Assembly: GCF_004016505.1 (NCBI RefSeq)
Contig: NZ_SACR01000006.1
Span: 186,001 to 250,000, forward strand
Direction: 5' to 3'
Length of the DNA: 64,000 nucleotides
From: Rubrivivax rivuli
GTDB lineage: Bacteria; Pseudomonadota; Gammaproteobacteria; Burkholderiales; Burkholderiaceae_C
Under the pieces are notes generated by a model. The model made no database searches. It was not told the DNA's origin and saw nothing but the letters and a program-made list of their open reading frames with translations. Numbering within the stretch: the first letter of the stretch is position 1; every line of letters begins with the position of its first letter. Position numbers and translations under genes: made by a program. Positions 53,634-61,498 of the stretch are shown here, one piece after another.

Positions 53634-55804
53634 CGAACTGCTGTTGCTTGAAGCCTGCCGCGCGCGCGCACAGGGCCTCGCGGCAGCTCCTGGTGAGCCT
53701 GATCTGCATGGCCGCCATGTCCGCGCAGGCGCAGGTGGCACAGGCCCCAGTGGGCAAAAGCGACCCGCAGCAGCCTTCTGCGCAGCGTGTCGTCGTTCAG
53801 GCAGATCGCGTGCCAGGCGGTCTGCTGTCACCGCGCAACGGCAGGCTGGAGCCGGCCGACAGCACGGTTTCGCTCTTGGAAGTTGAGGCGCTCACAGCAC
53901 CCGGGAACAGCTCGCTTGCAGCTGTGCTGGCCGCGGTGCCTTCGGTTGGCGAGAACTTTGCGGCCGTGGGCTACTACGAGAACTTCACGATCCGCGGCTT
54001 CACGCTGGACATGGGCAGCGCCTTTCGCGTCAACGGCATGGTGGTTCCCGGCGAATGGCAGTTTCCCTTGGAAGGCACGGCGGCGCTGCAAGTCGCCGCC
54101 GGGGTGGCTGGCAGCAGCGGCGGGCTCGTGGGTGCAGGAGGCAGCCTCAACCAGATCACGCCTCGCGGGGGTGCGCCGCTGCGCGCCCGCCTGGAGTCCG
54201 ATGCGCAGGCAGGGACGCTGCTCGCCGTCGATGGAGGGCGGTCGCATGCGGTTTGGTCGTGGCGCACCACGGCTTCGCATGCGCGTCTGCGGCCTCCGTT
54301 CCCGGGTGCGGACGGCCACCGCAGCTTCATCGGCATGGCTTTGGATGCCGCGCCGCATGACGGAGTGCGGCTGTTCCTCGACCTCGCACTCCAGCGCCGA
54401 TCGCAGCCTGTCGTTCCGGGGTTTCAGCTGCTGGGCGGCAGCACGCCGCCCGATCTGTCCGTGCGAGGCGTGAACCTGAACGCTCAGCCGTGGTCTCGGC
54501 CTTTCACCAACAACGGACATCTGGCCATGCTGCGCATCGAGGGCGGCGGGCCCGGCGGCATGAGGTGGGAGGCCGGCCTGTCTCGCGCGCAGGCCCGCAT
54601 CGATGACAACCTGGCCACCCCTTTCGGATGCAACACACCGCCCTTCGAATTCTTCTGCAGCAACGGCGACTATGTTCTGTACGACTACCACGCCAGCGAA
54701 ACCCGGACGACCTCACACGCTCGGTTCTCGGCAGTCAAACCGTTCAGCGCGGCCGGCATCCAGCACGAGTTGCAGGCCGGGCTCGAGCGCATCGACCGCA
54801 AGGTGCTTCAACGCGACGTGTACAACGCAACCAGCTATGACGCTGCGGGCCTGGCCCTGTCAGGCAACATATACCGGCCGGACTCGGTGTTGGCCAGGCC
54901 GGTGGCCCCCGGGGCCGACCGCCCACCCAGCAACAGTTCGCAATCGGCCCTGACGCTCGGGTACGCGGCAACCCTTGGGCCCTGGAGATCGGTACTCGGT
55001 CTGCGGTGGACCGAGATCGATGCGCCAGGGACCCTGCCGGACGAGCGGCGCCTGCTGCCACGTTGGACGCTGAGCTGGCAGCCCGGGCCCTCAATGAGGG
55101 TGTTCGCAAGTGTTGCCCGGGGGCTCGCATTCGGCTCTGAGGCGCCTGCCACGGCCGCCAATGCGGGGGAAGTGCTGGCGCCCCGCGTGACGCGGCAGGT
55201 CGAGGCAGGTTGGAAGAGCCGTGTCGGTGATGCATGGCAATACGGACTGACGGCGTTCCAGACGGAACGGCCCTGGGAGTTCGTAGAGCCGGTGGGCAGT
55301 TCCTGGGCGGGCAGGGGTGCCTGGGTCCAGCGCGGCCGGCAGCGCCATGAAGGCGTCGAAGCCGCCTTCGCGTGGACCTTCGAGGCGAGCGCCAGGCTGG
55401 AGGGGCGCTTCGCCTACATCAACGCCAAGGGCAGGGGATCGGAACTGATCGCTTGGGACGGCAGACAACTGCAGAACATCCCGCGAACGGCCTTGCATCT
55501 GCGGCTGGCGCGGCAACTGAACAGCCTGCCCGGGCTGAGCTACAACGCGGCGTTGACGGCGCGTTCGTCCAAGCCCGCCAATGCAGATGGCTCCGTATGG
55601 GTCAGCGGCTACTCCGTCATCGACCTGGGCCTGTCATGGAAACTTCCTTCGTCAGGCCCATCCATCAGCCTCGACGTCGGCGTGCGCAACGTGGCTGACC
55701 GCCGCTACTGGCGGGATTCAGGACAGGCCTACAGCGCCGACCTCCTGTTCCCCGGCGCGGCGCGCGCGCTGTCGGTTGCCCTCAAGGTGGGCGGTTACGA
55801 GTAG
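53630..55804 (+). CDS. TonB-dependent receptor in the NAD-salvage operon
   Basis: 724 residues from GTG 53630, translationally coupled to nadR. Signal peptide (LLVSLICMAAMSAQAQ), plug domain with YYENFTIRGFTLDMGSAFRVNG and GGLVGAGGSLNQITPRGG (FhuE/FoxA style), and a barrel ending YSADLLFPGAARALSVALKV. Such siderophore-type architecture is usual for iron, but the operon position indicates NAD precursors, perhaps nicotinamide riboside or NMN, as the cargo. No TonB box is clear. Confidence 0.9.
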   Translation: MTNCCCLKPAARAHRASRQLLVSLICMAAMSAQAQVAQAPVGKSDPQQPSAQRVVVQADRVPGGLLSPRNGRLEPADSTVSLLEVEALTAPGNSSLAAVLAAVPSVGENFAAVGYYENFTIRGFTLDMGSAFRVNGMVVPGEWQFPLEGTAALQVAAGVAGSSGGLVGAGGSLNQITPRGGAPLRARLESDAQAGTLLAVDGGRSHAVWSWRTTASHARLRPPFPGADGHRSFIGMALDAAPHDGVRLFLDLALQRRSQPVVPGFQLLGGSTPPDLSVRGVNLNAQPWSRPFTNNGHLAMLRIEGGGPGGMRWEAGLSRAQARIDDNLATPFGCNTPPFEFFCSNGDYVLYDYHASETRTTSHARFSAVKPFSAAGIQHELQAGLERIDRKVLQRDVYNATSYDAAGLALSGNIYRPDSVLARPVAPGADRPPSNSSQSALTLGYAATLGPWRSVLGLRWTEIDAPGTLPDERRLLPRWTLSWQPGPSMRVFASVARGLAFGSEAPATAANAGEVLAPRVTRQVEAGWKSRVGDAWQYGLTAFQTERPWEFVEPVGSSWAGRGAWVQRGRQRHEGVEAAFAWTFEASARLEGRFAYINAKGRGSELIAWDGRQLQNIPRTALHLRLARQLNSLPGLSYNAALTARSSKPANADGSVWVSGYSVIDLGLSWKLPSSGPSISLDVGVRNVADRRYWRDSGQAYSADLLFPGAARALSVALKVGGYE

Positions 55805-55843
55805 CGCCAACCTGCCCATCGCATGGTGAGCAGTGTCTGAGTT

Positions 55844-56185
55844 CTAGGCCTGCCAAACGCCGTAGCCGGCCTCACGCAAGCCGATGGCAAGCTCGACCTC
55901 CATGTCTCGCGCAGCGTCGTAGGGCATGGGGTTGTAGACCTCGTACAGCTGCGGCAGCAAACGCAAGCCGTAGACGAGCACGAACCTGTTCGCCTGGATC
56001 CCGGCCTTGTGCCGATCAAAGCGCAGGTCGGGATCGAGACCGGTCATGCCGACGTAGACCAGTGGTTTGCTGAGCTGGTAGTCCGGATTGGCCTTGCGAA
56101 AGGACGGCTCGCTCCAGACGCGGTCTGACAGTTCCACCACATACACGTGATGGTGGTGTCTGCGGGCGCGACTCACGGGAGTCAT
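55844..56185 (-). CDS. GIY-YIG-like small protein
   Basis: 113 residues. HVYVVELS and then KPLVYVGMTGLDPDLRFDRH resemble the GIY-YIG nuclease core, with VYVG in place of GIY-YIG spacing and an Arg in the next helix. Short for a nuclease; catalytic completeness is unclear. It is 9 bases after a repressor-like gene on the same strand. Confidence 0.65.
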   Translation of the reverse strand: MTPVSRARRHHHHVYVVELSDRVWSEPSFRKANPDYQLSKPLVYVGMTGLDPDLRFDRHKAGIQANRFVLVYGLRLLPQLYEVYNPMPYDAARDMEVELAIGLREAGYGVWQA

Positions 56186-56194
56186 TCGGCCGAC

Positions 56195-56566
56195 TCAGCG
56201 GCCCGCCTGGACGACAGCTTCAAGGTGAGCCCGCAATGCCTTGCGCCCCGCGCTGTTGGTTGAGCGCCAGGCAGCGAGCGCCAACTCCATCAACGCCTTC
56301 TCTGCAGCCGTGGGTGAAGTGTCCTCGCGGACCTCGTCCAACCACCCCGCGGGCTTGCCTTGGTGTTGCTCGATCTGCCGCGCAAGCTTGTCGCCTATCG
56401 GTCGAGACGACTTGATCTGGCTCCACATGCTGGGGGAGATCTCCAACTCTGCGGCGAAAGCCTGCTCCAGACCTTTGGGTGACGCACCACTGGCCAGCGC
56501 CTTTTCGGCGTAGGCCTGGAAGAGAGCCAACGCGTTGAGTCTTCGGGTGACGGTGGTGTTTGCCAC
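56195..56566 (-). CDS. Small HTH/repressor-like protein
   Basis: 123 residues. The middle (EISPSMWSQIKSSRPIGDKL and GKPAGWLDEV) resembles the XRE/CI-type DNA-binding region in which a GWLD box ends the domain. Forms a pair with the GIY-YIG-like gene and is divergent from a small transcript at 56616. Confidence 0.65.
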   Translation of the reverse strand: MANTTVTRRLNALALFQAYAEKALASGASPKGLEQAFAAELEISPSMWSQIKSSRPIGDKLARQIEQHQGKPAGWLDEVREDTSPTAAEKALMELALAAWRSTNSAGRKALRAHLEAVVQAGR

Positions 56567-56615
56567 TGTTGTTGGGCCTGATGCAACGATTTCGATCCGT
56601 CATTCTCTCAGGGGG

Positions 56616-56644
56616 TTGACGGCAGAGTAAAGACTATTTACAGT
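56616..56644 (+). promoter_or_regulatory. Promoter for the small transcript
   Basis: -35 TTGACG (56616-56621), 17-base spacer, -10 TACAGT (56639-56644). It would drive the short gene ending at a terminator at 56947. Confidence 0.55.
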
Positions 56645-56703
56645 CCACCTCGTCGTACCTTAAGCCGCTCACATCGAGCGAAAGTTTGTTCAAGGACCCC
56701 ATC

Positions 56704-56886
56704 GTGAAATCCCGCCACGTCTTCAGAACCACCCGACCCGTGCAGGGTCTGGTCGCGTTCGCACGTGCTGTGGCGATGGGATCGCTGGGCGCCTGCGGCG
56801 CCGCCACGCACGAGTTCCTCCCGACAAGCTGGCACCAGCTTGATCGGAGCGAGGGTCGAGTGCATCCGGGAAAGGGAAGCGCCTAG
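56704..56886 (+). CDS. Possible 60-residue lipoprotein
   Basis: GTG start at 56704 with AAGGA 7 bases before it. The product begins MKSRHVFRTTRPV, has a weak hydrophobic stretch and SLGAC, a possible lipobox, followed by about 30 polar residues. Own promoter upstream and a strong terminator 28 bases after the stop support real expression. Not recognised as a family. Confidence 0.42.
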   Translation: MKSRHVFRTTRPVQGLVAFARAVAMGSLGACGAATHEFLPTSWHQLDRSEGRVHPGKGSA

Positions 56887-56914
56887 CTGCGCACCCTCGA
56901 AGCTCTGTTCACAG

Positions 56915-56947
56915 GGGCCCGGATTCCGAAAGGATCCGGGCCCTTTT
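56915..56947 (+). terminator. Strong rho-independent terminator
   Basis: GGGCCCGGAT (56915-56924) and ATCCGGGCCC (56934-56943), 10-bp stem, 9-base loop, TTTT after. Confidence 0.9.
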
Positions 56948-56964
56948 CATTTCCTGCTTCAACC

Positions 56965-57033
56965 GGCCTGCGCATCGGCGCAGGCCAGCGATCAGTGGAT
57001 CGCACCACCGCTCGCGGTGGACGCTCTTTAACA
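56965..57033 (+). promoter_or_regulatory. Leader with hairpins and rrn-type boxA
   Basis: A 9-bp hairpin GGCCTGCGC-ATCG-GCGCAGGCC (56965-56986), a boxB-like hairpin CCACCG-CTCG-CGGTGG just before 57020, then CGCTCTTTAACA (57022-57033), which matches the rrn antitermination boxA TGCTCTTTAACA at 11 of 12 bases. The order boxB-boxA is that of rRNA leaders. It lies 60 bases before the first tRNA-like gene and could let RNA polymerase pass through the structured array. Confidence 0.6.
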
Positions 57034-57094
57034 AGTTGCCGCAAGGCAGCCTCGGGAACCTGGATCAGGCCGACGGCATGCCTTGCAGATTTTT

Positions 57095-57170
57095 GCGGAT
57101 GTAGCTCAACAGGCAGAGCTCGGCCACGTTTGTGGCCAGGACACGGGTTCGAGACCCGTCATTCGCTCCA
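57095..57170 (+). tRNA. tRNA-like gene with aberrant anticodon arm
   Basis: Acceptor GCGGATG with CATTCGC, D-arm GCTC/GAGC, T-arm ACGGG-TTCGAGA-CCCGT and encoded CCA are all in tRNA register. The anticodon arm does not pair in normal register; shifted by one it forms GGCCA/TGGCC around a 6-base loop CGTTTG that lacks U33. The anticodon cannot be assigned. Either a degenerate tRNA or a tRNA mimic. Confidence 0.55.
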
Positions 57171-57400
57171 CTTCGGGTGTGTCCTTGCACTCCGTAGCCG
57201 CGCGACATGGTGTTGGCGGCGCGGGATGTGCGTGGCCCTTGATCAGGCCCCGTGCAGCGAGACACCACGTCCGACGGGACGCTCGCGCTCGGGCACAGCC
57301 GAAGTGGAAGCCAGTCAACAGAAGCCCCGGGCAGTTCGCGCCTCGGGGTGGAAATCGGCCGCAACGATAGGGCGGCGCCGGAACCCGTCACCGGATGGAT

Positions 57401-57477
57401 ACCTGGCTAGCTCAGCGGACAAGAGCAGCCGGCTTCTACCCGGCGGGTCGGCCGTTCGAATCGGTCACGAGGCGCCA
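57401..57477 (+). tRNA. tRNA-Arg(TCT)-like gene with weak acceptor stem
   Basis: Anticodon arm GCCGG-CTTCTAC-CCGGC gives anticodon TCT (Arg). D-arm GCTC/GAGC, T-arm GGCCG-TTCGAAT-CGGTC and CCA (57475-57477) are present. The acceptor ACCTGGC against ACGAGGC pairs at only 4 of 7 positions, so function as a normal tRNA is doubtful. Confidence 0.55.
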
Positions 57478-57535
57478 TTTCAGCCAAGGCCGAGCGCAGC
57501 GAGCAATCCCAGCGCCGCCGCCATCTCTCATCCAG

Positions 57536-57611
57536 ACGTCCGTAGCTCAGCGGCAAGAGCGCGGCCCTCCGAAGGCCGAGGCCGGTGGTTCGAGCCCACC
57601 CGGACGTTCCA
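57536..57611 (+). tRNA. tRNA-Arg(CCG)
   Basis: 76-base cloverleaf. Acceptor ACGTCCG pairs fully with CGGACGT; D-arm GCTC/GAGC; anticodon arm CGGCC-CTCCGAA-GGCCG (anticodon CCG); T-arm GGTGG-TTCGAGC-CCACC; encoded CCA at 57609-57611. The A1:T72 start is unusual for bacterial Arg tRNAs. Lies 41 bases before the HNH gene. Confidence 0.85.
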
Positions 57612-57652
57612 TCCATCCAATCCGCACCACAGGCCACGAAAGGAGGCCCCCC

Positions 57653-58228
57653 ATGCAACCGCCATCTCACAGCCACGTGCTGCAACTCGACATCCAGGGC
57701 ACGCCCCAGGCGTGGATCTCGCTCGAGCAGGCGGCCACGCACATGGCCTCGGGCTCGGTGGCGTGGGTCGACGGCGACGGACCGCTGGCCACGCTGCGTG
57801 GCGGCTTCAATGTCGCGCGCGGCTGCCAGTCGCTGATCGAGGTGTTTCCCATCGTCGCGCTGCGCGGCGCGCCCAGGGTCAACCTGTTCGACGTGGTGCC
57901 CTCGTTCAGCAAGCAAAAGCTCTTCAGGCGCGATCGCATGACCTGCGCCTACTGCGGGCAGCGTTTCAGTGAACGCGAGCTGCAGTGCGAACACATCGTG
58001 CCGGAAGCGCGGGGCGGTGGCTGGACCTGGATGAACCTGGTCACGGCCTGCGGCACGTGCAACGGCCGCAAGGCCTGCCGCACGCCGGAAGAAGCCGGCA
58101 TGCGGCTGCTGTACCTGCCGTACGTGCCCAGCCGCTTCGAAGACTTTCTGCTGGCAGGCAGGCACATCCGTGCCGACGTGCATGAGTGGCTGGCGGCGCG
58201 CCTGCCGAAAGGATCACGGCTGAACTGA
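57653..58228 (+). CDS. HNH endonuclease-type protein
   Basis: 191 residues from ATG 57653 with a perfect AAAGGAGG. The N-terminal 85 residues are a separate beta-rich domain. The HNH/beta-beta-alpha-metal motif follows: zinc ligands Cys98 and Cys101 (CAYC), CEHIVPEARGGG with His114, Asn128, and Cys133/Cys136 (CGTCNGRKA). It sits between the tRNA array and rtcB in one direction; a role in cutting RNA or in the repair cassette is an inference, since HNH enzymes usually cut DNA. Confidence 0.87.
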   Translation: MQPPSHSHVLQLDIQGTPQAWISLEQAATHMASGSVAWVDGDGPLATLRGGFNVARGCQSLIEVFPIVALRGAPRVNLFDVVPSFSKQKLFRRDRMTCAYCGQRFSERELQCEHIVPEARGGGWTWMNLVTACGTCNGRKACRTPEEAGMRLLYLPYVPSRFEDFLLAGRHIRADVHEWLAARLPKGSRLN

Positions 58229-58246
58229 AGACCGGCCGTGGAAGTT

Positions 58247-58325
58247 CTCGACGCATGCATGACGCTGCGTCGAGCGTTGGGGGAGGCTGCGTTGGCGGCC
58301 TCCCCTGGGCCCGGGCTCACCGGGC
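58247..58325 (+). other. Three consecutive perfect hairpins between HNH gene and rtcB
   Basis: CTCGACGCA/TGCGTCGAG (58247-58274, 10-base loop), GGGGAGGC/GCCTCCCC (58280-58305, 10-base loop) and GCCCGG/CCGGGC (58309-58325, 5-base loop) fill most of the 111-base gap and end right at the rtcB ribosome site (AAGGAG). They look like a structured mRNA element or a small RNA rather than a terminator, as no T-tract follows. Confidence 0.7.
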
Positions 58326-58339
58326 AAGGAGAATGATTC

Positions 58340-59557
58340 ATGGAAACGAACTGCATCCACGAAGACGTGGGCGGCGGTGTGCCGCTGAAGATGTGGACCC
58401 GCGGCGTGCCGGTGGAAGAGGCCGCCAAGCGCCAGCTGACCAACGCCGCGCGCCTGCCCATCGTGCACCACCACATCGCGGCCATGCCCGATGTGCACTA
58501 CGGCATTGGCGCGACCGTGGGCTCGGTGATCCCGACGCTGCGCGCCATCATCCCGGCCGCGGTGGGCGTGGACATCGGGTGCGGCATGATGGCCTGCAAG
58601 ACCACGCTGAAGGCGGAAGACCTGCCTGACAACCTGGCGCCGCTGCGCTCGGCCATCGAACGCGCGGTGCCCCACGGCCGCCAGCCGGGCAGCCGCGACC
58701 CTGGCGCCTGGCAGAAGGCCCCGGGTTCGGTGAACACGGCCTGGGCCCAACTGGAGCCCGAGTTCACCGAGCTGTGTCGCAGCTACCCCAAGCTGGAGAA
58801 GACCAACCACATCCAGCACCTGGGCACGCTGGGCACGGGCAACCACTTCATCGAGGTCTGCCTGGATGAAGCGGGCTTCGTGTGGTTCATGCTGCACAGC
58901 GGCTCGCGCGGCGTGGGCAACTTCATCGGCACGATGTTCATCGAACTGGCCAAGCAGGACGCGCTGCGGAACAACGCCAACCTGCCTGATCGCGACCTGG
59001 CCTACTTCGAGGAAGGCAGCCGCTACTTCGGTGACTACGTGCGTGCCGTGGGCTGGGCGCAGAAGTTCGCGGCCACCAACCGCGAAGTGATGATGAAGCG
59101 CGTGATCGAGGCCGCCAAGGCCGTGATCCACAAGAACTTCCAGAGCCACATCGAGGCGGTGAACTGCCACCACAACTACGTCAGCCGCGAACACCACTTC
59201 GGCGAAGACGTGTTCGTCACGCGCAAGGGCGCCGTCAGCGCGAAGGCCGGGCAGTTGGGCATCATCCCCGGCAGCATGGGCGCGCGCAGCTACATCGTGC
59301 GTGGCAAGGGCCACCCCGACAGCTTCGAGAGCTGCAGCCACGGCGCCGGCCGCGTGATGAGCCGCACCGAGGCCAAGCGCCGCTTCACGCTGGCCGACCA
59401 CCGCGCCGCCACGGAAGGCGTCGAGTGCCGCAAGGACAAGGACGTCATCGACGAGACGCCCGCGGCCTACAAGGACATCGACGCCGTGATGGAGGCCCAG
59501 CGCGACCTGGTCGACGTGGTGCACACGCTGAAGCAGGTGGTGTGCGTGAAAGGGTGA
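58340..59557 (+). CDS. rtcB: RNA-splicing ligase RtcB
   Basis: 405 residues. Metal site DIGCGM (78-83), LHSGSRG (His186), the HHNY region (277-280), and the guanylated His334 in SCSHGAGR. RtcB joins 2',3'-cyclic phosphate or 3'-phosphate to 5'-OH RNA ends with GTP and Mn2+, repairing cleaved tRNAs. No rtcA or rtcR is adjacent and no sigma-54 -24/-12 site was found upstream. Followed by a strong terminator. Confidence 0.96.
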   Translation: METNCIHEDVGGGVPLKMWTRGVPVEEAAKRQLTNAARLPIVHHHIAAMPDVHYGIGATVGSVIPTLRAIIPAAVGVDIGCGMMACKTTLKAEDLPDNLAPLRSAIERAVPHGRQPGSRDPGAWQKAPGSVNTAWAQLEPEFTELCRSYPKLEKTNHIQHLGTLGTGNHFIEVCLDEAGFVWFMLHSGSRGVGNFIGTMFIELAKQDALRNNANLPDRDLAYFEEGSRYFGDYVRAVGWAQKFAATNREVMMKRVIEAAKAVIHKNFQSHIEAVNCHHNYVSREHHFGEDVFVTRKGAVSAKAGQLGIIPGSMGARSYIVRGKGHPDSFESCSHGAGRVMSRTEAKRRFTLADHRAATEGVECRKDKDVIDETPAAYKDIDAVMEAQRDLVDVVHTLKQVVCVKG

Positions 59558-59577
59558 CGGGTCAGCCAGCCTGCTGA

Positions 59578-59611
59578 GGGGCGTTCGACGCGAGTCGGGC
59601 GCCCCTTTTTT
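59578..59611 (+). terminator. Strong terminator after rtcB
   Basis: 12-bp stem, GGGGCGTTCGAC with GTCGGGCGCCCC (two G:T pairs), loop GCGA, followed by six T. Confidence 0.95.
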
Positions 59612-59708
59612 CATGCGCGCCAGCCTGGGCTGCTCACCGATCGCCCACGGCGCAGGGGCCGGCCCGGCCGGCGCCAGTGGCACCACCACTTGGCTACACT
59701 CGCCCGCC

Positions 59709-60062
59709 ATGCGCCGCTCAGCCGTCCTGTTCCTCATGCTCGCCGCCATGCTTTGGCAGTCGGTGGCCATGGCGCGCCCGGGATCGTCGGTCAACGTGCT
59801 GGCAGACCTGGAACACGCGGCGCTGCACTGGCTGGAAGAAAGCCACCACCATCACGACGATGGGTCCTTCCACCTCGATGACTCGCCCTCGTCGAGCTTT
59901 CATGTGCTGAGCGACCACGTGGCGTGCACCATCGCCTTGCTGCCGGCGGTGTCGCACCACTTCCCGCGGAGTGTGTCGTCGCAGCCCGGTGGCCTGCTTC
60001 CCCACCGCGTGGCCGATCCCTTCCTCGACGGTCTGCTCAGGCCCCCCCGCTGCGGCGCCTGA
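59709..60062 (+). CDS. Small His-rich exported protein of the metal-efflux operon
   Basis: 117 residues from ATG 59709. Signal sequence (MRRSAVLFLMLAAMLWQSVAMA), then a metal-binding-like stretch EESHHHHDDGSFHLDD and further His. Proteins of this type (CzcI-like) precede czc/ncc efflux genes and modulate metal response. Identification by position and composition; no direct motif. Confidence 0.65.
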   Translation: MRRSAVLFLMLAAMLWQSVAMARPGSSVNVLADLEHAALHWLEESHHHHDDGSFHLDDSPSSSFHVLSDHVACTIALLPAVSHHFPRSVSSQPGGLLPHRVADPFLDGLLRPPRCGA

Positions 60063-60220
60063 TCCGCCCGCAGTGGCAGGCACCCGGTCTCGGGTGCCCG
60101 GCCTCCCGCCCTTCGGCCCTCGCACACGGCCCTTGGTGAACTGCTGAAGCGCCCGGCGCGTCGGGCACCACAGGCCATCGCCGGCGAGCGCCCTTCGGCT
60201 GCCGACACGTCAGGAACACC

Positions 60221-61498
60221 GTGAAAGTTCTTCCAAGGCTTGCCGCCTGCGCACTCGCAGGGGGCCTGGCCGGCTTGCCCGCGTGGGCGCAGCCGGCTGC
60301 ATCGCCGGCCGCGCCGAGCGCCGCAACGCCGGCCACCGCCCAGGCCCACGCCTCCCTGCGCACCGCGCTGGACGCCGCCTGGCTGCGCGCCGTGGCCTCA
60401 CGCGAGGCCGAGGGTCAGCGCAGCCGCGCCGACGCCGAACGCGTCGCCGCCGGCAGCCTCTGGGCCGGTGCCCCGGCGCTGGAGCTGAGCCACCGCAACG
60501 ACCGCCTGCACGGCCGTGCCGGCAGCCGCGAGACCGAGATGGGCCTGGCCGTGCCGCTGTGGCTGCCCGGGCAGCGTGGCGCCCGCACCGGCGTGGCCGA
60601 TGCCGGCCTGGCGCAGGCGCGGCTGGCAGAGCAGGTGGCGCGCTGGCGCCTTGCCGGTGAGGTGCGTGAAGCGGCATGGCAGGTGGCCGGCCAGCAGGCC
60701 GAGCTTGAGCAGGCCGAAGCGCTGGCCACGTCACTGCGGCAGCTGGCCGAGGATGTCGTCAGGCGCGTGCAGGCGGGCGACCTGGCGCCCGCCGACAGCC
60801 TGGCGGCGCAGGCCGAGGCGCTGGCCGCAACGGCGGCCCGCGCCGATGCCCGCCAGCGCCTGCAGGCCGCACACGCCCGCTGGCGGCTGTTGACCGGGCT
60901 CACGGCGCCGCCAGCCCCGGAAGACGCCGCCGAGCCTGAGCCTGCCCTGCACGACGCAGCCGGTGCAGCCCCCCACCCCGAATGGCAACTCGCCAGCCAG
61001 ACCACCGAGCTGGCGCGCCAGCGCGTGGCGCTGCTGCGCCACTCGCGCCGCGACGCGCCCGAGCTTACGGTGGCGGTGCGCCAAGACACGCCGGGCCGCG
61101 GCGAGGCTGCGCGCGGCAGCGTCTCCGTCGGCCTGCGCCTGCCCTTCGGCACCGACGAGCGCAACCGGCCGCTCGAAGCAGCGGCCCTGGCCGAACTCGA
61201 CATCGCGCAGACCCACGAACAGCGGCTGCGCGAGCGGCTCGACAGCGACATCGCCATGGCGCGTGAAGCGCAACGCTCGGCCCAGGCCCAGCTCGACGCC
61301 GAGGCCCAGCGCGCCCGCCTCCTGCGCGAGCGCGCAGCCCTGCTGGACAAATCCTTCCGCGCCGGCGAAACGCCGCTGCCCGAGCTGCTGCGCGCTCTGG
61401 CCGCCGCAGCCCAGGCCGACAGCACCGCCGCCCGCCAGACCGCCGCGCTGGGCCTGGCCCGCGCGCGCCTCCAACAAGCCCTCGGACGCCTCCCATGA
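60221..61498 (+). CDS. CzcC-like outer-membrane efflux protein
   Basis: 425 residues from GTG 60221. Signal peptide ending near PAWAQ. Two TolC-type helical hairpin repeats (SLRTALDAAWLRAVASRE, ETEMGLAVPLWLPGQRG) and the long coiled-coil helices (AQAEALAATAARADARQRLQ) of CzcC/OprM-like channels. It forms the outer-membrane exit of the RND pump. Its stop overlaps the next start. Confidence 0.88.
   Translation: MKVLPRLAACALAGGLAGLPAWAQPAASPAAPSAATPATAQAHASLRTALDAAWLRAVASREAEGQRSRADAERVAAGSLWAGAPALELSHRNDRLHGRAGSRETEMGLAVPLWLPGQRGARTGVADAGLAQARLAEQVARWRLAGEVREAAWQVAGQQAELEQAEALATSLRQLAEDVVRRVQAGDLAPADSLAAQAEALAATAARADARQRLQAAHARWRLLTGLTAPPAPEDAAEPEPALHDAAGAAPHPEWQLASQTTELARQRVALLRHSRRDAPELTVAVRQDTPGRGEAARGSVSVGLRLPFGTDERNRPLEAAALAELDIAQTHEQRLRERLDSDIAMAREAQRSAQAQLDAEAQRARLLRERAALLDKSFRAGETPLPELLRALAAAAQADSTAARQTAALGLARARLQQALGRLP

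Noticed and set aside
56900-57010. Sigma-54 promoter for the RtcB cassette
   Set aside because: Searched for TGGCAC-N5-TTGC and GG-N10-GC spacing; no acceptable match, and no rtcR gene is present.
57171-57400. A further tRNA between the first two tRNA-like genes
   Set aside because: A TTCGCGC T-loop-like string is present but no T-stem, D-arm or acceptor pairing could be built.
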